From: Holophagales bacterium
Lineage (GTDB): Bacteria; Acidobacteriota; Thermoanaerobaculia; Multivoradales; Multivoraceae
Assembly (NCBI GenBank): GCA_009836625.1
Contig: VXVC01000012.1
Span: 70,073-134,072 of the forward strand
Direction: 5' to 3'
Length of the DNA stretch: 64,000 nt
A model generated the notes under the pieces. It was not told where the DNA came from. It saw nothing but the letters and a program-made list of their open reading frames with translations, and ran no database searches. Below are positions 1 through 7,440 of this stretch, piece by piece. The position numbers and the translations under genes were made by a program. The stretch's first letter is position 1; every line of letters begins with the position of its first letter.

Positions 1-2
1 TC

Positions 3-425
3 GCACACCGTGAGGTTCTCGGCGCCCTGCTCGATGCGGGCATGCACGGCGAGGCGCTGGTGGCGGCGGGTCTGGTGCCGCTGATCGAGGTTGCGTGGTC
101 GGACCACGCGATGGACGCCGCCGAGCGCGACGCCATCATGCAAGCCGCGAGGGATGCGGGGGTGACCCGTGGTTCGACCGCGGCCGAACTGCTCTCCGCC
201 TGGCTGGAGCGGCGCCCGGGAGCGGAACTGCTCGAGGCCTGGAAGGGCTATGCTGCCGCGCTGGTCGCGGAACTCGACGAAGCGGACGCCGCGGCGGTGC
301 GCGGCGACATCATGAGCCGGGCGCAGGCCGTCGCCGAAGCAGCCGGCGGCTTCCTCGGCCTCGGCAGCGTGTCCCGTGAGGAACGGCGGATGCTCGCTGA
401 ACTCGCCGCGGCGCTAGGCGGCTGA
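3..425 (+). CDS. TerB-like protein, C-terminal part (5' end outside window)
   Basis: The reading frame is open from the first bases of the window to a TGA at 423-425, so the gene begins upstream; the ATG at 42 is probably internal. About 140 residues are visible. They are mostly helical and Ala/Glu-rich, and include a segment around the ATG+20 region (AWSDHAMDAAERDAI) that resembles the acidic metal-binding helix of TerB-like domains (AWADG..D.AER..I). Family assignment rests on that one motif. The gene ends 4 bp before the 3' end of the convergent rpsN gene. Function is not predictable beyond a possible TerB-like stress or membrane-associated module. Confidence 0.6.
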   Translation, partial: AHREVLGALLDAGMHGEALVAAGLVPLIEVAWSDHAMDAAERDAIMQAARDAGVTRGSTAAELLSAWLERRPGAELLEAWKGYAAALVAELDEADAAAVRGDIMSRAQAVAEAAGGFLGLGSVSREERRMLAELAAALGG

Positions 426-429
426 AGCG

Positions 430-735
430 CTACCAGCTCGCCTTGATCACGCCCGGGAGCTCGCCGCGCAGCGCGAGGTCCCGCAGGGCGATCCGCGAGA
501 GACCGAACTTTCGGTAGTAGCCGCGCGGCCGGCCGCTGACGGCGCAGCGGTTGCGGACGCGGACCGGGCTGGAGTCGCGGGGGAGCTTGTTCAGCAGGCG
601 CTGGGCCTCGAAGCGCTGGTCGGGCGGCAGACGCTCGTCCTTCGCCAGCGCGCGCAACTCGTCGCGGCGCTCCTTGTATCTCTCGACGATCTTCTTGCGG
701 CGGTCGTTCTTGGCGACCGATGCCTTGGTGGCCAT
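430..735 (-). CDS. rpsN: 30S ribosomal protein S14 (zinc-independent type)
   Basis: The 101-residue product has the classic long S14 form: a basic N-terminus ([15 protein letters not shown]), the [20 protein letters not shown] core and the terminal [14 protein letters not shown] block that contacts 16S rRNA in the small-subunit head. The CxxC pairs of the zinc-binding short form are absent, so this is the C-minus version. It starts at ATG 735. It stands alone, with no L5, S8 or L6 neighbours as in the spc operon. It may therefore be the only S14 in a relocated position or a zinc-independent paralogue; the window cannot decide between them. Confidence 0.97.
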   Translation of the reverse strand: MATKASVAKNDRRKKIVERYKERRDELRALAKDERLPPDQRFEAQRLLNKLPRDSSPVRVRNRCAVSGRPRGYYRKFGLSRIALRDLALRGELPGVIKASW

Positions 736-855
736 CTTGTTCCGTGTTCCCTTGGCTGATTCCGATGCCGACGTGGCCTGTCCGGCGCGTCCGCCGTCGC
801 GGCGCGCAGGAAGCGCGTACCTTAGCAGGTTTGGCGGCCTCCTGGGGTGAGCCGG

Positions 856-3072
856 TCAGGGCTCGATCAGATCGACCAGTTCCCGGACGCCGCCGTCGAA
901 ACGTTCGAACGCCCGCTGCGCCCGGGCGCGGTCAGCCAGGTCGCCGCTGCGGTCGAGTTCCGCGGCGCTCTGCATGACCCGTCCGATCGCCTGTCGCGCC
1001 TGTCCCCGCTCCCGGGCGCTCAGGCCGTCCAGCCGCTCGAGCAGCGCTTCAGCGAGGTCCCGCGCGTCGAACGCGGGCACGTACAGCGTCAGCCACTCGC
1101 CGTTTTCGATCTGGGACCGGACGCGGTCGCGCTTGAGCGCCATCAGCGCGGTGATCGCCGTCGGGTACTCGGGGATCGTCATCGGCGGCCGCTCGTGGCT
1201 GTGCGGCCCGGCGCGAATGGCGCCGCCGCCGCGAGAGGCGCCGCCGACCGGCTCCACCGTCGTCTCCTCGAAGTAGAAGTCGTAGCGCTGCTGTTCGCCG
1301 GCGAGCCAGACGTGGGCGAAGAACTCACTGGGAAGTTCTTCGGGGATCTGCGAGATCAGGTAGTCGCTGCCGATCGCCGGCGCCATCGGAAAACGGGTTT
1401 CGTCCCAGTCCTCGGTTTCCTCGTTCCAGGCCTCGAAGACGACGTCGCCGCCGAAGTTCCGCGGATCGACCGGCTGCTTGAAGTCGTCGTAGATGTAGAG
1501 ACGGAACTCGCCCTCGTTCGGCAGCGCCCCTTCCAGGTGGTGGTAGTTGTTCGCCGCCATGAAGAACTGGCCGCCGTGGAGCGGGTTGTGGTCCATGTGG
1601 GCGGCGGCGTTCGGGTCGGCCGGGTTGGGCGCGATCCCCGGTATGCCTTCGCCGCCGGCCGGCAGGTCGGTGCCGCCGAGGCCGGCGGCCAGCATGCCGC
1701 CGCGGGACTGGGGCTCGTCGCGCGGCACGAAGATCTCCGGCAGGACGAGGTGATCGTCGAGCTCGTAGTCGACCTGGAGCGCGAAGGGCTGGACGATCGT
1801 CTCCTTCCCCCTGCCGACGTCGAACGCCCCGATCAGCTCGACCCGCGTGCCCGGCGGCGCGTGAATCGCCTCCTCGAACAGGTAGCTGGCCGGAAACTCG
1901 GGGTCGTACTCGGGTACGTAGAGCACGGTCTGCACGCGTTGATCGGGGAAGTGGACGCGGACCTCCATGCTGTCGAGCCGGTCGCCGACGTGCGGGTGCA
2001 GGCCGATCAGCCGGGCGCGTTCGGTGAGCGTGAGGCTGGCCGTCTGCGGCCGGCCCGCGCGCCGACCCTTCAGCGCGACCTCGCCGCCGGCCCGCGCGCT
2101 CTCGACCCAGAGCTCGACCTCGTCCTCGGTCTGGTTGAGGAACAGGCCCAGGCTCGAACGGTCGCGGACCTCGATCCGCGAGTCGTCGTTCGGACGTCGC
2201 CGGTACTCGACGACGAGTTCGACCTTCGAACCGGTCCGGAGCCGCTTGCCGGCGCCGTCCGGGAGCAGTACCGGGTCGTCGCCGCGCAGCCACTGGCCGA
2301 GGAAGTGAGGTCCGGGCCGGCCGGTGCGCATCCGGGTCGGTTCGGGTTCGTCCTCGTCGCGGAAGGGGTCGTAGGGAACCTGAACCTCGACCTCGAGCTG
2401 CTCCGGCTCGACGTCCTCCGGCTCGTGGACCCAGGCCGCCATCCGGTAGACGACGCCTGGGTGCTGGGGCCGGAACTCGTAGCCGGTGATCCAGGCGTCC
2501 TCCTCGAGTTCGACGGCGAGCACCTCGCGGTGGGAGGCGGTCTGCCGTCCCGGCTCGACGACCGTCTCGGCCGAGGGCTCGAGCACCAGGTCGGGATAGC
2601 CGAGCACCCACTCCTCTTCGGTGAACTCCAACGGAGGCGGCAGGTTGCGCCGGGGCCCCTGGGGTCCGCCGCCCTGGACCCAGGCGACGACGATGTCGAT
2701 CTCCTGCTGGCTCATGCGACGCGAGTTCCGGAAGTGGTCGTACCGGGCGTCGGCCGTCCACGGCGGCATGCGGCCGGTCATCAGCTCTTCTTCGATCGCC
2801 ACCGCCCAGGCCCGGGCGCCGGGCTTAGCGTCGTTGCCGTAAGTGGTCAGATCGATGTAGTCCGGCGCCGAGCCCTTCGGGTTGTGGCAGGGCATGCAGT
2901 AACGGCGGAGGATCGGGCGCACGTCCTCCGCGAAGTTGATGTCGGTGGTGATCCGGACGTGTGCCGGGGCCGGGTCGGTGGCGATGCCGGTCAGCGTCAG
3001 CGCGGCGAGCGCGACCGTGGCGGTCGCGGCGGCGAAGCGCCGGCCGGTCTGAGTCGGTCGCTTCCGTCTCAT
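856..3072 (-). CDS. Exported monohaem c-type cytochrome with Cu-monooxygenase-like C-terminal region
   Basis: The 738-residue protein begins with a basic, hydrophobic export signal (about residues 1-37). A cytochrome-c-like module follows with one CxxCH haem site (C59, C62, H63: RRYCMPCHNPKG) and the MTGRMPPW segment that usually supplies the Met ligand region. The middle and C-terminal part has the layout of acidobacterial ascorbate-dependent (PHM-like) copper monooxygenases, including an LHPH segment followed by a YVPEYD segment. The expected full set of His ligands is not obvious, so activity is uncertain. The ATG at 3072 overlaps the pyrE stop by 4 bp (ATGA), implying translational coupling. 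Likely periplasmic electron carrier or oxidoreductase. Confidence 0.8.
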   Translation of the reverse strand: MRRKRPTQTGRRFAAATATVALAALTLTGIATDPAPAHVRITTDINFAEDVRPILRRYCMPCHNPKGSAPDYIDLTTYGNDAKPGARAWAVAIEEELMTGRMPPWTADARYDHFRNSRRMSQQEIDIVVAWVQGGGPQGPRRNLPPPLEFTEEEWVLGYPDLVLEPSAETVVEPGRQTASHREVLAVELEEDAWITGYEFRPQHPGVVYRMAAWVHEPEDVEPEQLEVEVQVPYDPFRDEDEPEPTRMRTGRPGPHFLGQWLRGDDPVLLPDGAGKRLRTGSKVELVVEYRRRPNDDSRIEVRDRSSLGLFLNQTEDEVELWVESARAGGEVALKGRRAGRPQTASLTLTERARLIGLHPHVGDRLDSMEVRVHFPDQRVQTVLYVPEYDPEFPASYLFEEAIHAPPGTRVELIGAFDVGRGKETIVQPFALQVDYELDDHLVLPEIFVPRDEPQSRGGMLAAGLGGTDLPAGGEGIPGIAPNPADPNAAAHMDHNPLHGGQFFMAANNYHHLEGALPNEGEFRLYIYDDFKQPVDPRNFGGDVVFEAWNEETEDWDETRFPMAPAIGSDYLISQIPEELPSEFFAHVWLAGEQQRYDFYFEETTVEPVGGASRGGGAIRAGPHSHERPPMTIPEYPTAITALMALKRDRVRSQIENGEWLTLYVPAFDARDLAEALLERLDGLSARERGQARQAIGRVMQSAAELDRSGDLADRARAQRAFERFDGGVRELVDLIEP

Positions 3073-3677
3073 CGTCCGTCTCCCGAGTAGAGCGTCAGGT
3101 CGCCCTCGTTGTCGGCCACGAACAGCGGTCTGAAGTCGTAGCCGAGGCCGCGCAGACGTTCGCCGCCGCCCTCCTGGCGGTCGACGACGGCCGATACCGC
3201 GGCGACTTCGCAGCCTTCGGCTTCGACCGCCTCGATCGCGCGGAGGATCGAGCCGGCCGACGTCACGACGTCGTCGACGACGGCCACCCGGCGGCCCGGG
3301 ACGATCAGCTTGCGGCCGTCCGGGTGGTACGAGGCGTCGATTCGGGCGCTGGTGCCGTGGCCCTTCGCCTTGTTGCGCACCAGGAAGCCGAAGAGCGGCC
3401 GTCCGTCCAGGTCGCTCGCCACCGATGCCGCGGTCGCCAGGTAGGCGCCGCCGACTTCTGGTCCACCCACGGCGTCGACGGCGAAGGGCCGCAACTGCTC
3501 GCACAGGGCTTCACCGATGAGCCGCGAACCCCGCGGCGACAGCACCGTCGCCTTCGTGTCGCAGTAGTAGTGCGAGCGAGCACCGGACGTCAGGACGAAG
3601 TCTCCCTTGGCGATGCTCCGCTCCTGGAGCAGCGCCTTCAACTCGTGCAGTCGCGTGTCGTTCTTCGGGTCCGGCAC
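3069..3677 (-). CDS. pyrE: Orotate phosphoribosyltransferase
   Basis: Converts orotate and PRPP to orotidine 5'-phosphate in de novo pyrimidine synthesis; cytosolic dimer. The 202-residue length fits the family. The PRPP-binding loop is clear (RRVAVVDDVVTSAGS), as is the SGARSHYYCDTK start of the domain. The best start is GTG at 3677; no ATG is available in frame at a sensible distance. The gene diverges from mog with 44 bp between starts, so both promoters must lie there. Its TGA overlaps the ATG of the cytochrome gene, an odd operon partner for a pyrimidine gene. Confidence 0.93.
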   Translation of the reverse strand: MPDPKNDTRLHELKALLQERSIAKGDFVLTSGARSHYYCDTKATVLSPRGSRLIGEALCEQLRPFAVDAVGGPEVGGAYLATAASVASDLDGRPLFGFLVRNKAKGHGTSARIDASYHPDGRKLIVPGRRVAVVDDVVTSAGSILRAIEAVEAEGCEVAAVSAVVDRQEGGGERLRGLGYDFRPLFVADNEGDLTLYSGDGR

Positions 3678-3721
3678 GGCCGGAGAGGGTATCAACGAGC
3701 AGCAGGGATAGGCTGCGGCGA

Positions 3722-4291
3722 GTGGCGGATCAAGGCACGTCAGACGCTCCTGCTCGTATCGGCATCGTGACCGTCTCGGACCGGGCGTCCCGAGGCGTGT
3801 ACGAGGATCGCGGCGGACCTGCGATCCGCGACTACCTGGCGGAGGTGTTGACCTCGCCCTGGGGAGCCTGCGCGCGGGTGGTCGAGGACGAGGTCGACCG
3901 GATCGCGGCGGCGCTCCGCGAACTCTGTGACGACGAAGGGTGTTGCCTGGTCGTGACCACGGGCGGCACCGGCCCTGCGCGGCGCGACGTGACGCCGGAG
4001 GCCACCCTCGCCGTGTGCGAGAAGGAGATGCCGGGCTTCGGTGAACTGATGCGGCAGGTGTCGCTCCTGGCCGTGCCGACCGCGATCCTGTCGCGACAGA
4101 CGGCGGGGATCCGCGGCTCGTCGCTGATCGTGAACCTGCCGGGACAGCCGAAGGCGATCGGAGAGTGCCTGGACGCCGTGTTTCCGGCGATCCCGTACTG
4201 CGTCGACCTGATCGGCGGGCCATACCTGACGACGAACGAGGAGCGGATCAAGGCGTTCCGGCCGAAGTCGGCGAAGAAGCCGGCGGACTGA
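3722..4291 (+). CDS. mog: Molybdopterin adenylyltransferase / MoaB-MogA family protein
   Basis: The 189-residue protein has the MoaB/Mog fold signatures: IGIVTVSDRAS near the N-terminus, the substrate-binding VVTTGGTGPARRDVTPEAT segment around residues 78-96, and SSLIVNLPGQPKAI near residue 145. MogA adenylates molybdopterin before molybdenum insertion in Moco synthesis; MoaB homologues can do the same. The length and the C-terminal extension favour MogA. It starts with GTG at 3722. Its stop overlaps the AGGAGG ribosome-binding site of the next gene (4291-4296), so the acylase gene is probably co-transcribed. A separate molybdopterin-binding protein lies at 25.4-26.4 kb. Confidence 0.88.
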   Translation: MADQGTSDAPARIGIVTVSDRASRGVYEDRGGPAIRDYLAEVLTSPWGACARVVEDEVDRIAAALRELCDDEGCCLVVTTGGTGPARRDVTPEATLAVCEKEMPGFGELMRQVSLLAVPTAILSRQTAGIRGSSLIVNLPGQPKAIGECLDAVFPAIPYCVDLIGGPYLTTNEERIKAFRPKSAKKPAD

Positions 4292-4302
4292 GGAGGATCG
4301 AC

Positions 4303-5814
4303 ATGGAAAAGCGAGGCATCTGGCCGGTGCTCTGTACGACTCTGACCGTGCTGCTCTTCGCTCTGACCGCGGCGTGTGCACTGCCCGGCGAAGGCGGCGA
4401 GGAGGCGACGGTCTACCGGGACACCTGGGGCGTCCCGCACATCTACGCCGAGTCCGCCGAGGCCGGCCTCTACGCTTCCGGCTGGGCGATGGCGGAGGAC
4501 CGGCTGTCGCAACTGCTCGAGAACTATCTCTTCGGACTCGGCGAGTACGCCGCCGCCTTCGGCCCCGGCAACAACGACGCCTGGGTCCGCTCCGATCTCG
4601 AGTCGCGGATGTGGGACCACTACGGCACGGCGAAGCGCCATTACGAGGCCAAGCTGAACCCGGAACTCCGCCGGCACCTGGCGGCGTTCATCGCGGGCAT
4701 CAACGACTACCTCGACGCGCATCCCGACGAAGTGCCCGAGTGGTGGGGCGACCGCCCGGTCGACGTCTACATGCCGGTCGCCTTCAGCCGCCAGTTCATC
4801 TGGAGCTGGCCGGCGGGGCAGGCGCGCTCCGACCTGCGGGCGATCGGCATCGAGCCGAGCTTCGACGTCGACCTGCGGGCCTCCAACGAGATCGCGCTGG
4901 CGCCGGATCAGACGACGTTCGGCGCCGCGGCGCTGATCATCGACCCGCACCTCTCCTGGCTCGGCCGGCATCGTTACTGGGAGCTGCGGCTCCACGCCGG
5001 TGACATCCACATCAGCGGCTTCGCCACTTCCGGCTTCCCCTACGTCAACCTGGGCCACAACGAACACGTCGCCTGGGCCCACACGACGGGCGGCCCGGAC
5101 ACCGCCGACGTCTACGAACTGACCCTCGACCCGGAGGACCCGAGCCGCTATCTCTACGACGGCGAGTGGCGGCAGATGGAGAGCCGCACGGTCGAGGTCG
5201 TGGTTGCCGGCGAGGCGAAGCCGCGCGAGACGACCTTCTGGTTCTCGCACCACGGCCCGATCGTGGCGCGTCGCGACGACCGCGCGTATGCCGCGGCCCT
5301 GGCCTACGAGGAGGAGATCGGCTACCTGGAGTCCAAGTACTGGTTCATGGTCGCCGAGGACTACGAGGGCGCGGCCGCGGCACTGGACGTGCGACAGATC
5401 ATGCCGCAGAACGTGATGATCGCCGACACCGGCGGCAACATCTACTACCAGCGCACGGGACGGGTCCCGATCCGCCCGGAGGGCTACGACTGGCGCCGTC
5501 CCGTCGACGGATCGACCTCCGAGACCGAATGGCTGGGCATCCACCCGGCGTCCGACCTGATGTCCCTGCTCAACCCCGAGCGGGGCTACATGCAGAACAA
5601 CAACATCGGCCCGGACACGATGCTGGTCGACTCGCCGCTGGTCCCGGAGCGCTATCCGGCATACCTCTACAACCAGCCCGCCCTCTACACCCATCAACGG
5701 GGCGCCGCCGCCGTGGCGCTGCTCGAGGCGAAACGGGAAGCCGGCGCCAGGTGGAGCGAGGAAGAGATCGTCGAACTGGCGCTCAACCGCTCGGTCTACC
5801 AGTTCGAGCGCTGA
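4303..5814 (+). CDS. Penicillin acylase family protein, N-terminal part (ends at in-frame TGA)
   Basis: ATG at 4303 follows a strong AGGAGG. The first 27 residues form a lipoprotein-like signal (FALTAACALPG). The body matches the Ntn-hydrolase penicillin/aculeacin acylase family: a YRDTWGVPHIYAES opening of the alpha chain, the autocatalytic nucleophile site as RASNEIALAP (Ser about residue 194), and the GHNEHVAWAHTTGG oxyanion region. These enzymes cut amide bonds of acylated amines such as N-acyl homoserine lactones, lipopeptides or beta-lactams in the periplasm. The frame stops at TGA 5812-5814, but the missing C-terminus continues in the same frame from 5815 to 6528. See the finding on the interruption. 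Confidence 0.85.
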   Translation: MEKRGIWPVLCTTLTVLLFALTAACALPGEGGEEATVYRDTWGVPHIYAESAEAGLYASGWAMAEDRLSQLLENYLFGLGEYAAAFGPGNNDAWVRSDLESRMWDHYGTAKRHYEAKLNPELRRHLAAFIAGINDYLDAHPDEVPEWWGDRPVDVYMPVAFSRQFIWSWPAGQARSDLRAIGIEPSFDVDLRASNEIALAPDQTTFGAAALIIDPHLSWLGRHRYWELRLHAGDIHISGFATSGFPYVNLGHNEHVAWAHTTGGPDTADVYELTLDPEDPSRYLYDGEWRQMESRTVEVVVAGEAKPRETTFWFSHHGPIVARRDDRAYAAALAYEEEIGYLESKYWFMVAEDYEGAAAALDVRQIMPQNVMIADTGGNIYYQRTGRVPIRPEGYDWRRPVDGSTSETEWLGIHPASDLMSLLNPERGYMQNNNIGPDTMLVDSPLVPERYPAYLYNQPALYTHQRGAAAVALLEAKREAGARWSEEEIVELALNRSVYQFER

Positions 5815-5862
5815 GTCGAGGAGCTGAGACGTGCGCAGCCCGCGGTTTCGGGCCGGCGCACG
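5812..5862 (+). other. In-frame TGA followed by a strong hairpin inside the acylase gene
   Basis: The TGA at 5812-5814 is the only stop between 4303 and 6526 in this frame. A GC-rich hairpin follows at 5830-5862: a 7-bp outer stem (CGTGCGC with GCGCACG), a small internal asymmetry, a 5-bp inner stem (GCCCG with CGGGC) and a 6-nt loop (CGGTTT) starting 28 nt after the TGA. The geometry loosely fits bacterial SECIS rules but is also common by chance in GC-rich coding DNA. Confidence 0.5.
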
Positions 5863-5877
5863 CCGAAGCATGGGGTC

Positions 5878-6528
5878 GTGATGAGCGCGATCCTGCAGTG
5901 GGACGGCGTCGTCGAGCCGGACTCCCGGGGCGCTCTCGCCTACTTCCGCTGGCGCGAGGCGCTTCGCGACCTGGCGGGCGATGAGCGAATGAACGAGATG
6001 ACGTCGAGGGTCAACGACTACCTCGAACTGTTCCGCGAGGCGCCCGAACCGCCCGGTCTCCGCGACGAAGACCTGCCGTTGCTGGTCGAGGCGGTCGACG
6101 TCGCGGCGGAGGCCTACTTGTCAGGCCCGGGCGGTCAGCGTCCGGTCTTCGGCGATGTCTTCAGGGTCGGCCGCCAGGACTCGAACGACGAGGTGTCCTG
6201 GCCGGTCGGCGGCGGCTCGCTCGGCGAGGCCGGGATGGCGACCATGCGTGCGGTCGGTTTCAGCCAGCCGCGCGCCGACGGCCGCCGCTGGGGCAACCGC
6301 GGTCAGACCTCGACCGAGGTCGTCATCCTCAGCAACCCGATCCGCAGCTACACCCAGCCCCCGATCGGCCAGAGCGACCGGCCCGATTCCCCGCACTACC
6401 GCGACCAGGCCGAGAAGCTGTTCTCGGCCGGCGCCATGAAGCCGAGCTGGTTCGCCCGCGAGGAACTGCTCGCCGACGGCGGCAAGAACGTCGTCTCCGA
6501 GATGCGGCTGGTCTACGAACCGGAGTAG
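5878..6528 (+). CDS. Penicillin acylase family protein, C-terminal part
   Basis: This is the missing beta-chain C-terminus of the acylase whose first part ends at 5814. It has the DSRGALAYFRW segment, the DVFRVGRQDSNDEVSW region and a terminal SDRPDSPHYRDQAEKLF block that matches the end of the intact acylase at 55.7 kb (SGDPRSPHYRDLFEPW). It lies in the same frame as the upstream part, and codons 5815-5877 between them are open. GTG 5878 and ATG 5881 are possible starts, but no ribosome-binding site precedes them. It is more likely the tail of one interrupted gene of about 741 codons than a separate protein. Confidence 0.75.
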   Translation: MMSAILQWDGVVEPDSRGALAYFRWREALRDLAGDERMNEMTSRVNDYLELFREAPEPPGLRDEDLPLLVEAVDVAAEAYLSGPGGQRPVFGDVFRVGRQDSNDEVSWPVGGGSLGEAGMATMRAVGFSQPRADGRRWGNRGQTSTEVVILSNPIRSYTQPPIGQSDRPDSPHYRDQAEKLFSAGAMKPSWFAREELLADGGKNVVSEMRLVYEPE

Positions 6529-6538
6529 AGGAGCCCCG

Positions 6539-7222
6539 ATGCGTCACCGTCGAAGTCTCGGTTTCACGGCCGGCATCGTGGCTGCGATTCTCGGAACGCC
6601 CATAGCCGTATCCGCCCAGTCAGGCCACAACCTGGAGCACCCCGAACACTGGAAGGTCCGCTACGACGGCGCCGACGAACCGGCCGAAAGGAACCTCGTC
6701 GTCATGCGCCCCGGCTGGCACGTCTACGCCGGCCCCGGCGGCCTGCTCTGGGACCCGGGCCGCTTCGCCTCCGGCAACTACGCCGTCAAGAGCACGATCT
6801 ACCTGTTCCCGAAAGGCGACCCCGAACGATCCGGCTCAACCCGCGTCGACACCCCCTTCGGCCTCTTCCTAGGCGGCCGCGACCTCGAAGGGGACGAGCC
6901 AACCTACGTCTCCTTCCAGATCGACAACGCCGGCCGGTTCCGTATCGCCCAACACACCGGCGATGAGTTCCAGGAACTCGCGCCTTGGAGCACCCATGAT
7001 GCTGTCTCCCTGCTCGACGAGCCGGCGACCTCGCCCACGGAGAACGTTCTGGAAGTCGACGTCCGGGGCGAACAGACGATCTTCTACATCGGTGGAGAGT
7101 CCGTCGCCGAACTACCGTCCGAAGATCTCGAGCTCAAGGGCATCATCGGCCTAACCGCCGGCGAAGGCCTGAGCCTCCACATCACCGAGATCGAGATCGG
7201 CCCGAACCGCCGAAACCAATAG
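6539..7222 (+). CDS. Exported protein of unknown function, possible DUF1080/concanavalin-like fold
   Basis: The 227-residue protein begins with a clear signal peptide (about residues 1-26, cleaved near AVSAQ). The remainder alternates short beta-like stretches with conserved-looking aromatic positions (RPGWHVYAGPGGLLWDP; TEIEIGP at the end), as in jelly-roll or DUF1080-type glycan-binding proteins, but no catalytic motif could be named. It starts 10 bp after the acylase stop, behind TAGAGGAG, and is probably in the same transcript. A periplasmic location is expected. The true DUF1080 protein of the window lies at 60.1 kb. Confidence 0.7.
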   Translation: MRHRRSLGFTAGIVAAILGTPIAVSAQSGHNLEHPEHWKVRYDGADEPAERNLVVMRPGWHVYAGPGGLLWDPGRFASGNYAVKSTIYLFPKGDPERSGSTRVDTPFGLFLGGRDLEGDEPTYVSFQIDNAGRFRIAQHTGDEFQELAPWSTHDAVSLLDEPATSPTENVLEVDVRGEQTIFYIGGESVAELPSEDLELKGIIGLTAGEGLSLHITEIEIGPNRRNQ

Positions 7223-7238
7223 CCCGACGACACTCCAG

Positions 7239-7415
7239 CCGGTCCGGGGTCCGCGGGGGGTGGGGTCCCAGCGGACTCGAAGCGAGCGACGCCCGGTGCC
7301 CCACATCCAACGATGACCAACCGGAGCGAGCGTAGTGGAGCGAGCGCCGACCCCTCATTCACTTCTTGAGCGTGAGCGGCCGCTGGGACCCCACCCCCCG
7401 CGGAACCCGGACCGG
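7239..7415. repeat. Dispersed inverted-repeat element, copy 1
   Basis: Two 36-bp arms (7239-7274 and 7380-7415) are reverse complements with a single mismatch and enclose a 105-bp loop. The inner end of each arm carries GGGTCCCAGCGG or its complement. The element lies between the convergent genes ending at 7222 and 7441. A second copy with the same inner core, similar arm length, similar loop length and alignable loop sequence lies at 53003-53178. It could act as a bidirectional terminator, encode a structured RNA, or be a MITE-like element. Confidence 0.85.
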
Positions 7416-7440
7416 CGGGTGCTACGCCACCTACCGACGA

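Noticed and set aside
847..3090. Long plus-strand open frame opposite the cytochrome gene
   Set aside because: Shadow frame in GC-rich DNA: Arg/Val/Asp-rich composition, no ribosome-binding site, no family, while the opposite strand has a signal peptide and a haem motif.
3832..5871. Long minus-strand frame opposite mog and the acylase
   Set aside because: Antisense shadow; the sense genes have motifs and ribosome-binding sites.
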